The notes: generated by a model not told the origin, from the letters alone. Counted from the first letter of the stretch, positions 43,926 through 55,265 are shown. The stretch: 64,000 nt of DNA from Leptolyngbya sp. KIOST-1 (GCF_000763385.1 NZ_JQFA01000002.1:3348001-3412000), one strand, 5' to 3'. Translations and numbers: made by a program.

Positions 43926-44813
43926 CTACAGCACCATCTTGGCTTTGAGAATGGGGCCTTCGTCGCGGTCTTCGAGCTGGGCGATGCCTAAAAAGTCCCC
44001 GCTGGCGTCGCTGAGGACGCGGTAGGGCGTGTGGGGCAAAATTGTCTCCGGGGGTGGAAACTTCTGTCCCTGCTGCCAGCGGCGGGCCACCTCTGGGGAA
44101 AGGGCGATCGCAGGCAGATGCCCCAATGCCACTGCTGGGGTCACCAGCTCCAGCGCCTGCTTTTCGACTAAATCTGTCACCTCTTGTGGCGTCAGGCTGT
44201 GCTCGGCGCTGAAGCCGCCGCTGCGGGTGCGGGTGAGGTGGGCCAGGGTGGCTCCGGTGCCGAGGCGATCGCCCAAATCCCGCGCGATCGAGCGAATGTA
44301 GGTGCCGGGGCCGCAATCTATATCGAGCGTTAGCTCCGGCTGTGCCCCCGGCTGCCAGTGCTGCACCCTGAGGCTGTGAATCACAACCTTACGGGACGGT
44401 GGGGTGACGGCTCGCCCCTTGCGGGCCAGGTCGTAGAGCCGCTGCCCCTGCACCTGAATGGCGCTAAAGGCTGGCGGAACCTGGGCGATCGCCCCTTCAA
44501 ACTCGGGTAGACAGGCGGTGATGTCGTCTACGGTAAGGCGATCGGCGGCCTGCTGGGTCAGAACTTCGCCTTCCAGGTCATCGGTGGTGGTGGTGAGGCC
44601 AAAGCGAACGATCGCCCGGTAGGCCTTGCCCTCGGGCAGGTAGGGCAGCAGCCGCGTGGCGCGACCCACGGCGATCGGCAGCACGCCCTCAGCTAAGGGA
44701 TCCAGCGTGCCACCGTGGCCCACTTTTTTAATGCCCGTCAGCCGTCGCACCGCCCCCACGCAGTCGTGGGAACTCATGCCCTGGGGCTTGTAGAAGTTCA
44801 GAAATCCTTGCAC
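43926..44813 (-). CDS. truB: tRNA pseudouridine(55) synthase TruB
   Basis: 295 residues. GFLNFYKPQGMSSHDCVGAV at the start; catalytic motif VGHGGTLDPLAEGVLP with Asp38; KAYRAIVRFGLTTTTDDLEG; PPAFSAIQVQGQRLYDLARKG; and CGPGTYIRSIARDLGDRLG. Isomerises U55 in the T loop of tRNAs. The C-terminal 60 residues form the usual cyanobacterial extension. Its start and the msrA stop are separated by 70 bp with CCATCCAC repeats. Confidence 0.96.
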   Translation of the reverse strand: MQGFLNFYKPQGMSSHDCVGAVRRLTGIKKVGHGGTLDPLAEGVLPIAVGRATRLLPYLPEGKAYRAIVRFGLTTTTDDLEGEVLTQQAADRLTVDDITACLPEFEGAIAQVPPAFSAIQVQGQRLYDLARKGRAVTPPSRKVVIHSLRVQHWQPGAQPELTLDIDCGPGTYIRSIARDLGDRLGTGATLAHLTRTRSGGFSAEHSLTPQEVTDLVEKQALELVTPAVALGHLPAIALSPEVARRWQQGQKFPPPETILPHTPYRVLSDASGDFLGIAQLEDRDEGPILKAKMVL

Positions 44814-44883
44814 GGTAGTCGGTGTATGTTTTGGATTTTAGGTTTCCGGCTTTAGTCATCCACCCATCCACCCATCCACTCGC

Positions 44884-45543
44884 CTACTCCCCACTGCCCC
44901 AAACTTCGGCCAGGCGGCGATCGCGCCCGCAGGCCGTGCGGTAGTACTTGTACCGCAGCGGGTGCTTGAGGTAGTAGTCCTGGTGGTAGTCTTCGGCCGG
45001 GTAGAAGGTTTGGGCGGGCTCGATCGCGGTGACGATGGGGGTTTTCTGGAACTGCTTGAGGACGCTGAGGGTGGTCTTAGACTCCTCCGCCAGGGCCTGC
45101 TGCTCGTCGGTGTGGACAAAGATGCGCGAGGTGTACTGGCTGCCTTTATCGCAAAACTGACCCCGGCTATCTACCGGATCCACATTCTGCCAAAAGACCT
45201 CCAGCAGCCTGTCGTAGCTGACTTTGCTGGGGTCGTAGACTACCTGCACCGCCTCCACGTGGCCGGTGCCTCCGCCAGAGACTTCGGCGTAGGTGGGGTC
45301 AACTTTGGTGCCGCCGGTATAGCCGGAGGTGGTGGAGACCACGCCGTCCAGGTGGTCAAAGGGGCCTTCCATGCACCAGAAGCAGCCCCCCGCAAAGGTG
45401 GCGGTGGCCAGGTTTGGGTCGCTCGCCTGCCCAGGCGACTCGGGCATGGAGTCGGCGGTGGCGTAGAAGGGGAGGGCATCCCACATTAGCCCCAGGGCGG
45501 CGACCAGCAGCAGGCCAAAAAACAACTGACGCAGAGTTTGCAT
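44884..45543 (-). CDS. msrA: Peptide methionine sulfoxide reductase MsrA (membrane-anchored or exported)
   Basis: 219 residues. An N-terminal hydrophobic leader (QLFFGLLLVAALGLMWDALP) sets it apart from cytosolic MsrA. Active-site GGCFWCMEG has catalytic Cys54 and a second Cys57. Also present are YAEVSGGGTGHVEAVQVVYDP, FWQNVDPVDSRGQFCDKGSQY and a C-terminal HQDYYLKHP block. Reduces methionine-S-sulfoxide in oxidised proteins, here probably in the periplasm or lumen. Same strand as truB, which lies downstream. Confidence 0.95.
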   Translation of the reverse strand: MQTLRQLFFGLLLVAALGLMWDALPFYATADSMPESPGQASDPNLATATFAGGCFWCMEGPFDHLDGVVSTTSGYTGGTKVDPTYAEVSGGGTGHVEAVQVVYDPSKVSYDRLLEVFWQNVDPVDSRGQFCDKGSQYTSRIFVHTDEQQALAEESKTTLSVLKQFQKTPIVTAIEPAQTFYPAEDYHQDYYLKHPLRYKYYRTACGRDRRLAEVWGSGE

Positions 45544-45659
45544 AGCGATCCGTTACGTTGCTTAACTATTCCTAGCTTACGCCACCAGCCCCGGCGCTCA
45601 ACCCCCGGCAGCCCGGAAAAGCACCCGTGAAAATGGCGGTCCAAGAACGCAGACTGTCT

Positions 45660-46050
45660 TCAGTTCACCCCGGCGCTGTGGCTGATTACGCCGTACCAGT
45701 CGGGGTTGTCGGTGGCCGAGGCGGCGGCATCGGTGGCGTAGTTGTCAATGAAGGTGGGAAGTCGGCCCAGGGCGCGGGCCTGGGGCAACAGGTGCAGACC
45801 GCGATCGCCCCCAGCTTGGGAATAGGCTGCCTGGAGCGTCTCGGCATCGGGCACGAAAATTGCGCCGCCTTTGCCCATGCCGGGGTTCGCCCCTGCGCCC
45901 GCCGTGGCGCTGTTGCCCTCAAACACGGTGTTGTGCAAAATCAGCCGCCCCGCCTGGAGAAAGATCGCGCCGCCCAGGCCGCCGCCGCCGCCGCCCTGCC
46001 CTACCGCCGCGTCGCCGCCGCCGAAGCCACCGATGCCCGGCTGGCCTGGA
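45660..46050 (-). pseudogene. DUF4347/Gly-rich exported protein, C-terminal fragment
   Basis: About 130 codons reading PGQPGIGGFGGGDAAVGQGG, then GGAIFLQAGRLILHNTVFEGNSA and a C-terminus GVISHSAGVN. The pattern continues the Gly-rich and right-handed beta-helix-like sequence (polymorphic outer-membrane-type GGAIF...NxF.GN) of the N-terminal part at 46914. The 863-bp repeat separates the two halves. Deleting 46050-46913 (864 bp) restores one frame. Confidence 0.8.
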
Positions 46051-46913
<863 letters not shown>

Positions 46914-48368
46914 GCCGCCGCGCCCGCCGTTGCCCGCGTTGCCCACGCCGCCCAGGCCGCCGCCGCCGCTAAAGCTGGCCACGCCCATGGTGCCCAGGTC
47001 ACCCGCCGGGTTGCTGCCGCCAAAAATGCCGATACCGCCGTTGCCGCCGTCGCCACCGTTGCCGCCATTGCCCCCCTCCGCCCCGCCGTTGCCACCGTTG
47101 CCGCCGTTGCCCGCATTGCCCAGCCCGCCAAAGCCGCCGCCCCCCGCAAAGGCGATGGTGCCAATGCCGCCGACGCCAATGCCGTTGATCCCCGCCATCG
47201 CGCCCCGATTGGCGTTGATGCGATCGTCTACGGTGTCGATAGTGAGGCCCTTGGGGGAAGATGGCAGGGTGTCAGTCTGGTGAATGCCAATGCCGTTGAC
47301 CCCCGCGATCGCGCCCCGATTCAGGGTATATTTTTGCTTTTCCAGCCGAATTGCCGTATTTTCGGGTTCCTGGCGGGGTATGCTGCTGCCCCCCACCGCC
47401 TGGTTATCGACAAAGTGCATGTTGGTCAGGGTCACCTTGCCGCCTTTGATCAGCAGTCCACCCCCCAGGCCGGCGCTGCCTCCGGCTCCCGCCAGCCCGT
47501 TGTCGCCCGCTGCCAGCCCGTCGGCCACGGTCAGGTCACGCAGGGTGACATCCCCCGCCTCGACCACCAGCACCCGGTGGAACCGCTGGCCGCTGAGAAT
47601 GTCGTCGCCATCACCCACCAGAAACAGGCCGCTGCGAATGGCGGGCAGAGTGCTCTCCAGGGCAATGGTGCCGCTGACGGCGGCCAGGGAGACCAGGTCG
47701 TCTTCGGGGGTTTGGTTGGCGATGTCCAGGGCTTCCCGCAGGCTGCCGGGACCGCGATCGCCCGTGGAGGTCACCGTGATCTGCCGCAGCACCCCAACCA
47801 GCGGTGCCGTGACCCAGGGCACCGGAGTCTCGATAGGGCCGAGACGGCGTTCCAGCCGCCAGTCGCCTCCCTGTTCGGGGTTACCCGTGGGGGTGGTGGA
47901 GGCGGCCACATCCGCCCCGGTCAGGCGCTGCAGCTGCTGTAGAAAGGCTTGCCCCTCCTGTCCCTGGCCGAGCTCACAGCCGTAGAGCAGTAGATCGGCC
48001 CCCGCTGGCAGGGCGTTGTGCCAGGTCGTCAACTCCTGACGATAGGCGTTTAGACTGGCTGTGTTCAGAGTGGCATTTCCCAGCAGGATCTGGCCGGGGC
48101 TGCCGTGGCTGACCAAGTGTAGAGCCTGGGGATGGTAGCGCTCCAGGGCACGGGTGATGGGGGCCAGTTCGTCTTGAACGATCACCAGGTGCTGGTGAGG
48201 GGCCAGGCGCGATCGCCACGCGGCCCCGGTGTCGGTCAGCAGGGCGCCATCGATCGCCACCACCTCAGATTGCCCAGACCACAACCCCAACCCAGGCCAG
48301 ACCAGCACCGCGATCGCCACGGCAAGCCACAGGCCGTGCCACAGCCATTTACCTTCCCTACTTGCCAC
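46914..48368 (-). pseudogene. DUF4347 exported Gly-rich protein, N-terminal part
   Basis: About 485 codons. Signal/anchor WLWHGLWLAVAIAVLVWPGL; the DUF4347 domain (about residues 40-165) with LHLVSHGSPGQILLGNATLN and ADLLLYGCELGQGQEGQAFL; then ITVTSTGDRGPGSLREALDIAN, a beta-helix-type adhesin motif. A Gly/Asn-rich region (GGNGGNGG) runs up to residue 485. DUF4347 proteins of cyanobacteria are large secreted or surface proteins, and the SHG...GCE pattern suggests a caspase-like fold. The gene is cut by the 863-bp repeat; the rest is at 45660. Confidence 0.82.
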
Positions 48369-48564
48369 TACTCAACCCCTGCTTGCCCACAGCTCAAGGA
48401 AAACCTATTCTCACCGCTAAAAATACTAAGCTCCCGCCGCTACGCAAAGCTGAAGTTGAGCCATTCTTTAGTTATCGCGACTTTGTAGCAAGATTTCTGC
48501 CCCTTGAGAACTTTCTCAACCCTCTTTAAGGGCCAACTTTGTATGATTAGGAAGTATTGCTGTT

Positions 48565-49341
48565 GTGGCCGCCATGGGCGTCACGGCTGTCTCATCGGCC
48601 AGTGTTCCACCTGCGCCAGAGGTTAAACCCCCTGTGATTCTATCCTCTTCACCGATCATCAACCGCAGCAAGTCGCTCTACGAGCAGGTGTACCACGCGC
48701 TGCGTTCGGCGATTTTGACCGGCGACCTCTCCCCAGGCGATCGCCTGGTTGAAACCCAGTTGGCCGAGTGGCTGCAGGTGAGCCGCACCCCCCTGCGCGA
48801 GGCGCTGCGCCAGCTCCAGCAGGACGGGCTGGTTACCGCCGATGTCAGCGGCGGGCTGCGGGTGACCACCATTACTGCCGCCGATGCCGAAGAACTCTAC
48901 GACTGTCGGCTGGCCCTGGAGGCCCTGGCGGTGGCCGGGGCCTGTACCCACGCCACAGCGGAGCAGCTGGAGGCAATTGCCCTCTGCGTGGCCCAGGCCG
49001 AGGGGGCCACCGCCAACAGCCACGGCAGCCTCTCCCCCGAAGGGCTGCTCAACGTGGACTACCAGTTTCACCACCTGATTGCCGAAAGCTCGGGCAATCG
49101 GCGGCTGGTGTCGCTGCTCGATTCACTGTTTGACGCCATGGCCCTGCTGCGGATCCAGACCCTCCAGCAAAACCCCAACGTGCTCGATATTCGCCTGGAG
49201 CACCGCCAGATCTACGAGGCCATCCTCAGCCGCAACTCGGAGGTGGCCGTCAGCGCCATCACCCAGCACCTGCGGGCCAGCAAAACCCGCGTGGTCAAAG
49301 AAATTGAGGGCCATCAGCCGGTTGCGGCGGTTCCGTCCTGA
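48565..49341 (+). CDS. GntR-family (FadR/FCD) transcriptional regulator
   Basis: 258 residues from GTG 48565 (ATG 48574 also possible). The winged helix spans about 35-100: SLYEQVYHALRSAILTGDLS, then PGDRLVETQLAEWLQVSRTPLREALRQLQQDGLV. The C-terminal FCD helical domain (about 110-245) has metal-binding-type residues in DVDYQFHHLIAESSGNRRLV and HRQIYEAILSRN. FadR-type regulators sense small carboxylates. Nearby mmsA (51267) is a plausible but unproven target. No operator was recognised. Confidence 0.92.
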   Translation: MAAMGVTAVSSASVPPAPEVKPPVILSSSPIINRSKSLYEQVYHALRSAILTGDLSPGDRLVETQLAEWLQVSRTPLREALRQLQQDGLVTADVSGGLRVTTITAADAEELYDCRLALEALAVAGACTHATAEQLEAIALCVAQAEGATANSHGSLSPEGLLNVDYQFHHLIAESSGNRRLVSLLDSLFDAMALLRIQTLQQNPNVLDIRLEHRQIYEAILSRNSEVAVSAITQHLRASKTRVVKEIEGHQPVAAVPS

Positions 49342-49397
49342 CGACGGGGATCGCGGTCTGGTAGGATCTTGAGACGATTCACCTAGCAGAAACCGCC

Positions 49398-49685
49398 ATG
49401 TCTCAGACTCCCACCACCGGGGCCGATGCCGTTGATGCCGCGATCGCAGCCGGCATCGATCTCGACGGCACCCCCATTCCCCCTGCCAAGCTCGACCTCT
49501 ACCACCAGGTAATGGCGAAAGAAGCCGGGCGGCAGCGCAGCGGTGTCTCCAACTCCATGCGATCGCGGATTGTGCGAATTGGGGCCAAGCATTTTTCCCA
49601 GGATGAGCTGAACGCCATGCTGGCTGCCGCCGACTTTGCCCCTCTCAAAGACAAAGAGATCGCCTATTTCTACGGCGGCAAGTAG
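49398..49685 (+). CDS. Conserved small cyanobacterial protein, unknown
   Basis: 95 residues, soluble: Ala-rich start (TGADAVDAAIAAGIDLDGTP), then a basic helical part (YHQVMAKEAGRQRSGVSNSM) and FSQDELNAMLAAADFAPLKDKEIAYFYGGK. No named family recognised. It follows the GntR gene after 57 bp on the same strand. Confidence 0.7.
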   Translation: MSQTPTTGADAVDAAIAAGIDLDGTPIPPAKLDLYHQVMAKEAGRQRSGVSNSMRSRIVRIGAKHFSQDELNAMLAAADFAPLKDKEIAYFYGGK

Positions 49686-50197
49686 TTTTATCTAGGGCAG
49701 CGTCAAGCCCAAAAATTTGGGCTCTCGGAGGTTGGGTGAACCCTGCCTTTCACCCAACAGCAACAACCCTGATTGGATTCTGCTGGCGCGTCATCCGACC
49801 GACAAATTGAGGATTGCCAGACTACAGGTTTTATCGCTGGTCAAACCTCGGTTCGCCCTGCCGCTGAATTTTGGTGCAGGGCTTTTTCATCCCGGCCAGA
49901 GCCGTTCATGCCTTTGCCGGGGAGCCCTTTGGGGGCTGAGTCAAAAATAGTTGGGCAATAGGGACAGTGGACCCGGCCATTTGGGAACAATGGGTCTGAA
50001 TTTACCCAATCCGGGACAAGCGGACCTGTTGCTACTCTAGGTGTAGCAGATGTTACCTTCTGATCTTGGGCCGCGATGCTACAGCTGGAAAAATATGACC
50101 GATGAGTGTTGCAAAGCGTAGCGATACGTGCGCTATCTCCGGAAACAGGCCAACTACGGGTGTATTTGATGACGGAACACACCACACCTGCCGCCCT
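49686..50197. other. 512-bp gap with two hairpins
   Basis: Contains AGCCCAAA-AA-TTTGGGCT (49706-49723) and GTTGGGTGAA...TTCACCCAAC (49731-49758, 8-nt loop), placed as transcript ends of the 49398 gene. Further on, GGGACAGTGGACC and GGGACAAGCGGACC look like a degenerate pair near 49961 and 50015. No gene is seen. Confidence 0.55.
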
Positions 50198-51136
50198 ATG
50201 CTGAAGCTTGACAACCTGCAACTTGGCCAAAAATTTACCCTGCTGCTGCTGCTCGTATTTTTGGGCGGTATCGTGGCCAGCAGTGTCGCTCTGTCCTCTG
50301 TGCTCAATCACAACTCCCAGGCGCAGCTGACCACCAAAGCCCTGATGCTGATGGAAACGATGAACTCAGTGCGGGATTACACCACCAATCACATCAATCC
50401 CCAGCTGGTCGATCGGCTCAGTACCGAATTTTTGCCCGAAACGGTGCCCGCCTATTCCGCCCGTGAAGTATTTGAAACCTTCCGCAGTAACCCCATCTAT
50501 GCCGATTTCTTTTACAAAGAAGCCACCCTCAACCCCACTAACCTGAGAGATAAGGCCGATGGCTTTGAGGCCCAGCTGGTCGAGCAATTTAAACAGCAGA
50601 GCGCAGTCCAGCAAACCAGCGGCTTTCGACCCACGCCAGCAGGTGACCTTTACTACATTGCCCGCCCGATTAAGATTACCCAGGCCAGCTGTTTGGAGTG
50701 CCACAGCACCCCTGCCGTCGCCCCCGCCAGCCTGATCGAGCGCTACGGTTCCAGCAATGGCTTTGGCTGGAGTCTGAATGAAATTGTGGGGGCGCAGATG
50801 ATTTCGGTGCCGGCGGCTAAGGTGCTGAGAAGTGCGCGTCAGTCCCTGCTGCTGATCCTGGGCATTTTTGTAATGGCCTTTTCCCTGGCGATCGTGATGG
50901 TCAACCTCTGGCTTAAGCGCTACGTTGTGCGTCCCCTCAACCGGATGGCCCTGGCCGCCGAAGCTGCCAGTATGGGCAAGCCTGGGGCCGATTTCACGGT
51001 CAAGTCCAAGGACGAGGTGGGCCAGCTGGCCGAGGCGTTTAACCGCATGCAGATGAGTTTGCAGATGGCCATGCAGCGCCTGGAGCGCTACCGTGAAGGT
51101 CGCCGCAACTCAGGCGATTTCTCCAATAAGCTGTAA
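50198..51136 (+). CDS. Membrane sensor with Tll0287-like (DUF3365) c-type haem domain and HAMP
   Basis: 312 residues from ATG 50198 (MLKLDNLQLGQKFTLLLLLV); the frame is open 96 bp upstream, but without homology. First membrane helix at about 13-35, then an extracytoplasmic DUF3365 domain (about 50-215). Its haem-binding motif CLECH at 165-169 sits in the typical YYIARPIKITQASCLECHST context. Second helix SLLLILGIFVMAFSLAIVMV, then HAMP KRYVVRPLNRMALAAEAASM through VGQLAEAFNRMQMSL. There is no kinase or methyl-acceptor output, so it may signal through partners. It would sense redox or gas ligands at the cell surface. Confidence 0.88.
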   Translation: MLKLDNLQLGQKFTLLLLLVFLGGIVASSVALSSVLNHNSQAQLTTKALMLMETMNSVRDYTTNHINPQLVDRLSTEFLPETVPAYSAREVFETFRSNPIYADFFYKEATLNPTNLRDKADGFEAQLVEQFKQQSAVQQTSGFRPTPAGDLYYIARPIKITQASCLECHSTPAVAPASLIERYGSSNGFGWSLNEIVGAQMISVPAAKVLRSARQSLLLILGIFVMAFSLAIVMVNLWLKRYVVRPLNRMALAAEAASMGKPGADFTVKSKDEVGQLAEAFNRMQMSLQMAMQRLERYREGRRNSGDFSNKL

Positions 51137-51266
51137 GTCCAGCGGTCCCGTCTAAAACCATCTGCGGCTGAATTTGGTTTTGGCAGACGCCCTCTGCCCC
51201 CCACAGACAGCCATCGGTTGGGCAGAGCAGCGCCTATGATGCTAATGAGCAGTAATAGGCACCGCT

Positions 51267-52745
51267 ATGACGCAATCGGGGATTTTGAAGAACTACATCA
51301 ACGGTCAGTGGGTGCCCTCTGTGGCAGGGGAGGTGCTCACGGTCGACAATCCGGCCACGGGTGAGGTGCTGGGGCAAGTGCCTGTGTCCCCCCAAGATGA
51401 AGTCGATCAGGCGGCCCGCGCTGCCGCCATAGCCTTTGAAGACTGGCGACGAGTGCCGCCACCCCAGCGGGTGCAGCCCCTGTTTAAGCTCAAAGACCTG
51501 CTGGAAACTCACCTGGAGGAACTGGCTCAGATTGTCACCCAGGAGTGCGGCAAAACCCTGGCGGAATCTAAGGGCGAGCTGCGACGGGCGATTGAGAATG
51601 TGGAGGTGGCCTGCGGCATTCCGATGATGATGCAGGGCACGGTGCTGGAGGACATCGCCAGCGGCATCGATGAGTTTATGATTCGCCAACCGCTGGGAGT
51701 GGCGGCGGCGATCGCCCCCTTCAACTTCCCAGCCATGATCCCCTTCTGGTTTATGCCCTACGCCCTGGCCTGCGGCAACACCTACATCGTCAAACCCTCC
51801 GAAAAAGTGCCCCTGACCCTACAGCGCATCTTCGAGCTGCTGGATGCGGCGGGCTTTCCCCCCGGCGTGGTGAACCTGGTGCATGGTGCTAAGGAAACGG
51901 TAGATGCCATTCTGGAACACCCCACCATTCGGGCGATCAGCTTTGTTGGGTCTTCCCCGGTCGCCAAATACATCTATGCCCAGGCGGCAGCCCACGGCAA
52001 GCGGGTGCAGTGCCAGGGCGGAGCTAAAAACCCGGTGATTGTGCTGCCCGACGCCGATCGCACCATGACCACCCGCATCGTCGCCGACAGTGCCTTTGGC
52101 TGTGCCGGTCAGCGCTGCCTGGCGGCGTCTCTGGCGGTGACGGTGGGGGAGGCCAGCGAGTGGTTTACGGAGGCGATCGCCCACACCGCCGCCACCCGCA
52201 CCGTGGGCAACGGCCTCGACCCCGAGGTGCAGATGGGGCCAGTGATCACCGCCCAGAGTCGGCAGCGGATCGAGAGCCTGATTCAAACCGGCGCGGACGA
52301 GGGAGCAACGGTGCTGGTGGACGGTCGTAATGCCAAGATCCCTGACCTGGCGGCAGGTCACTTCGTTAAACCCACGGTGCTGCAAAAGGTGCCCCCCACG
52401 GGAGAAATTGCCCAGACCGAAATCTTTGGCCCGGTGCTGGGGCTGATGGCAGTGGATACGGTGGAGGACGCGATCGCCCTGGTGAACCAGAGCCCCTGGG
52501 GCAACATGGCCTGCCTGTTCACCAACAGCGGGGCCGCCGCCCGCAAGTTTCGCCACGAGGCCACCGCAGGCAACATCGGCATCAACATCGGCGTAGCCGC
52601 CCCTATGGCCTTCTTCCCCTTCAGCGGCTGGAAAGACAGCTTCTTCGGCGATCTCCACGGCCAGGGAGCCCACGCGGTGGAATTTTTCACCCAGACCAAG
52701 GTGGTCGTCGAGCGCTGGCCCAAAGAATGGAGCCGCCAGTTTTGA
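51267..52745 (+). CDS. mmsA: CoA-acylating methylmalonate-semialdehyde dehydrogenase
   Basis: 492 residues. Aldehyde dehydrogenase fold: [20 protein letters not shown], the cofactor region [30 protein letters not shown] and [13 protein letters not shown]. The catalytic motif [10 protein letters not shown] has Cys284, the GQRCMA-type signature of MmsA rather than ordinary ALDHs. The end block [19 protein letters not shown] is also MmsA-like. Converts malonate/methylmalonate semialdehyde plus CoA to acetyl/propionyl-CoA in valine, thymine or inositol breakdown. No other gene of those pathways is nearby. Confidence 0.94.
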   Translation: MTQSGILKNYINGQWVPSVAGEVLTVDNPATGEVLGQVPVSPQDEVDQAARAAAIAFEDWRRVPPPQRVQPLFKLKDLLETHLEELAQIVTQECGKTLAESKGELRRAIENVEVACGIPMMMQGTVLEDIASGIDEFMIRQPLGVAAAIAPFNFPAMIPFWFMPYALACGNTYIVKPSEKVPLTLQRIFELLDAAGFPPGVVNLVHGAKETVDAILEHPTIRAISFVGSSPVAKYIYAQAAAHGKRVQCQGGAKNPVIVLPDADRTMTTRIVADSAFGCAGQRCLAASLAVTVGEASEWFTEAIAHTAATRTVGNGLDPEVQMGPVITAQSRQRIESLIQTGADEGATVLVDGRNAKIPDLAAGHFVKPTVLQKVPPTGEIAQTEIFGPVLGLMAVDTVEDAIALVNQSPWGNMACLFTNSGAAARKFRHEATAGNIGINIGVAAPMAFFPFSGWKDSFFGDLHGQGAHAVEFFTQTKVVVERWPKEWSRQF

Positions 52746-52846
52746 TAGTAAGGGACTGCACGAGAATTCATCACTAGATCAGCTTTGCCATAATGGCGAT
52801 AAGGCCTTGATCGACGACTGCAAGCACGGAGGAGGGGAAAATCACG

Positions 52847-53455
52847 ATGGTGCAGGCCAATCCAAAACTGCTGAATGTTGACGACTTTATTGCCAACCAT
52901 GGCGATCAGGATCGCTATGAGCTAATCGATGGGGAGCTAATCGATTTGGAACCGACGGGATTGCATGAGCAGGTGATCGGTTTCGTGGTGCGAAAGCTCA
53001 GCGTTGAAATCGATCGCCTGGACTTGCCCTACATCATTCCCCACCGCTGCTTGGTTCGGTTCTCAGACGATACGGCTTTTCGCCCCGATGTGATTGTGCT
53101 GGACAAAACTCAACTGGTTCACGAACCGCTGTGGAGAACTCAGCCTGTTGTGACAACCAATGCGGCAATTAAACTGATTGCCGAGGTAGTCAGCACCAAC
53201 TGGCAGAACGATTATGCCCGCAAAGTAGAAGACTATGCGCTGTTTGGAGTGCCGGAATACTGGATTACAGACTATCTGGCGCTAGGGGGCAGAGAATACA
53301 TTGGGCAACCGAAACAGCCAACAGTAACGGTCTGTCAGCTCACCGGGGGGTTCTACGATAAGCAGCTGTTTCAGCACGATAATCAGTTAATCTCGCCAAC
53401 ATTTCCAGAGCTGCGGATTCAGGCGAGTGCTATTTTTGCGGCTGGGCAACTGTAG
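52847..53455 (+). CDS. Uma2 family (DUF820) protein
   Basis: 202 residues. MLNVDDFIANHGDQDRYELI-like start (true start MVQANPKLLNVDDF), GELIDLEPTGLHEQVIGFVV, FSDDTAFRPDVIVLDKTQLV with the nuclease-like Asp, IKLIAEVVSTNWQNDYARKV with the Glu, and EYWITDYLALGG. A good RBS (GGAGGGG) precedes the ATG. It belongs to a different subfamily from the 2215 copy. Role unknown. Confidence 0.88.
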   Translation: MVQANPKLLNVDDFIANHGDQDRYELIDGELIDLEPTGLHEQVIGFVVRKLSVEIDRLDLPYIIPHRCLVRFSDDTAFRPDVIVLDKTQLVHEPLWRTQPVVTTNAAIKLIAEVVSTNWQNDYARKVEDYALFGVPEYWITDYLALGGREYIGQPKQPTVTVCQLTGGFYDKQLFQHDNQLISPTFPELRIQASAIFAAGQL

Positions 53456-53523
53456 AAAACGATCCAGTGGGTGACTGCTGACATATCACCGTGGCGAGGG
53501 CAGCATTCAAGCTCAATCATCAC

Positions 53524-53736
53524 TTACTCCCTCAAGCTCTGTGCTATTAACCAATCATTTGTCCATGCCGCATCAGCTTCACCCAGCGGTGGCACCGGGT
53601 CATAGCTGTAGTCAATCGCCAAATCATAGCTAGCGCGATCGTGGACCCCATTTACTAGATCTTGAAGATCGACCCACGTCGGTGGGTCTTGGGGCTGAAG
53701 GGGGACTGGAAAAGGGGGAATTGCATCGCTCAGATT
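53524..53736 (-). pseudogene. DUF4058 gene, C-terminal fragment (cut by IS66)
   Basis: 70 codons starting NLSDAIPPFPVPLQPQDPPT and containing DLQDLVNGVHDRASYDLAID, the typical DUF4058 end block; stop at 53524-53526. Directly continues the N-terminal part at 55660 across the IS66 target duplication CTCAGATT. Confidence 0.88.
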
Positions 53737-53803
53737 GTAACCGTCCCAGGAATTTAACGAAGGCTTAGGGATTTTGGGCTAGGAGTCCCGGTAAGGTGAA
53801 GCG

Positions 53804-54907
53804 ATGAGCGACGAGATCGAGATAGCTGGAATCCGAGTTCCGAGGGCCGACTGGGAAGCGACCCCCGCTAGCATCCAAATGTTAGTGCGGGTTCTGAGTG
53901 AGCGGCTGATGGCGTTGGAAGAGAAAGTCAATCAGAATTCACAGAATTCATCAAAACCACCGTCAACGGATGGCTTTGGCAAAGGTGTTAAAGCCAAAGG
54001 GAAAGGCAAGAAAGCCCCGCGAGAGCAGAGCGGGAAAACTGCTCCTCGCGAAGCTCGAAAACTATATCCCGCCGAAGATTGTCGAGCCGTCCATGAGGTG
54101 ATTCCCCCGGCCTGCGACGCCTGTGGAGCTAGCTTATCAGGCCACGATTCTCATCCTCACCGCCATCAAGTGATAGAAGTGCCACCGGTTAAACCCGAGG
54201 TGGTGGAGTATCGATTGCATGGCCTGAGGTGCCCGTGCTGCGACACGGTAACCCGCGCCGAGCTGCCGTCGGGGGTCTCTGCCCTGGGCTATGGTGAACG
54301 ACTGACGGCGATGGTGGCCTTGCTGAGTGGGGGGTACCGGCTGAGCTATCGGCAGGTGTGTGCGGTGATGGACGACCTCTTCGGGGTGCGCCTCTCTCGT
54401 GGTGGCATCGGGCGTTTGCGGCAAGAAATCAGTGACGCGGTGAGTCCGGCGGTGGAGGAGGCCAAGGCCTACGTGCAGAGCCAACCCGTGATGCATAGTG
54501 ATGAAACCAGTTACCCCCAAGGCAATCGAGACGGGGGAAATCCCCAGCGCACTAAAGGCTGGCTATGGGTGCTGGTGACGCCGCTGGTGAGTTTTTTCGA
54601 GGTGGTGCTCAGTCGGTCACAGGCGACTGCTAAAGCCCTGATTGGTGAAGAGTTTTCAGGAATTGTCACCTCTGACCGCTACAGCGCCTACCGGTGGATT
54701 GAGGTGACCCGATGGCAGGTGTGCTGGGCGCATCTGAAGCGAGACTTCACCGCCATGGCAGACCGTAGCGGCGTCTCGCGTGAGATTGGCGAGGCGCTGC
54801 TGAGGCGGCAGCGGCGATTATTTCGCTGGTGGCACCGGGTGCGTGATGGCACCTTGGTACGCTCCGACTTTATCGAGTTCGTCAAACCCTTGCGGGCTGG
54901 CTTTAAC
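53804..54907 (+). pseudogene. IS66 transposase, truncated
   Basis: 368 codons of a normal ~500-residue protein. N-terminal leucine-rich helix, a Lys/Gly linker, the zinc finger (CDACGA ... CPCC), the IS66 core with YGERLTAMVALLSGGYRLSY, the first catalytic Asp in VMHSDETSYPQG, and the second in GIVTSDRYSAYRW. After RAGFN it passes into antisense nadD sequence, losing the catalytic Glu region. Cannot be active as read. Confidence 0.88.
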
Positions 54908-55263
54908 AGGTCGGCCCCGACCACCAGCGCAAACCTGGCCCCCGGCCAAATTTGCCGCGCCCGCTCCAGGGTGACGACGGTGCGCCGGTGGCTGAGTTCG
55001 GGGTGCACCTGCACCCGCTGGGGCGGGGCGTCTAGCTCGTCAATCAGCAGCTCCAGCATGCGAAAGCGATCGCCCAGGTCGGTCTGGTGGGCTTTAAACG
55101 GGTTGTTGGCCGTCCACACCGCCACGTGGTCAAACTGGGTGGCCAGCCAGGCCAAAATGGCTGCGTGTCCCCGATGGGGCGGGTCGGCGCTGGTGCCAAA
55201 CAGGGCAACGTGGAGCCCGGTGGCGCGATCGGTGGAACGTTCCGGTGAGGTCATGGCGGCCAT
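54906..55263 (-). pseudogene. nadD: Nicotinate-nucleotide adenylyltransferase fragment (N-terminal)
   Basis: About 119 codons from ATG 55263 (55254 alternative). GLHVALFGTSADPPHRGHAA holds the nucleotidylyltransferase GT-x-x-P-x-H-x-G-H type signature. ANNPFKAHQTDLGDRFRMLE, VVTLERARQIWPGARFALVV and GADL follow, then the frame enters IS66 sequence. The C-terminal third (including the ISSTxxR motif) is missing. The intact gene is presumably elsewhere, since NAD synthesis is essential. Confidence 0.8.
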
Positions 55264-55265
55264 CC

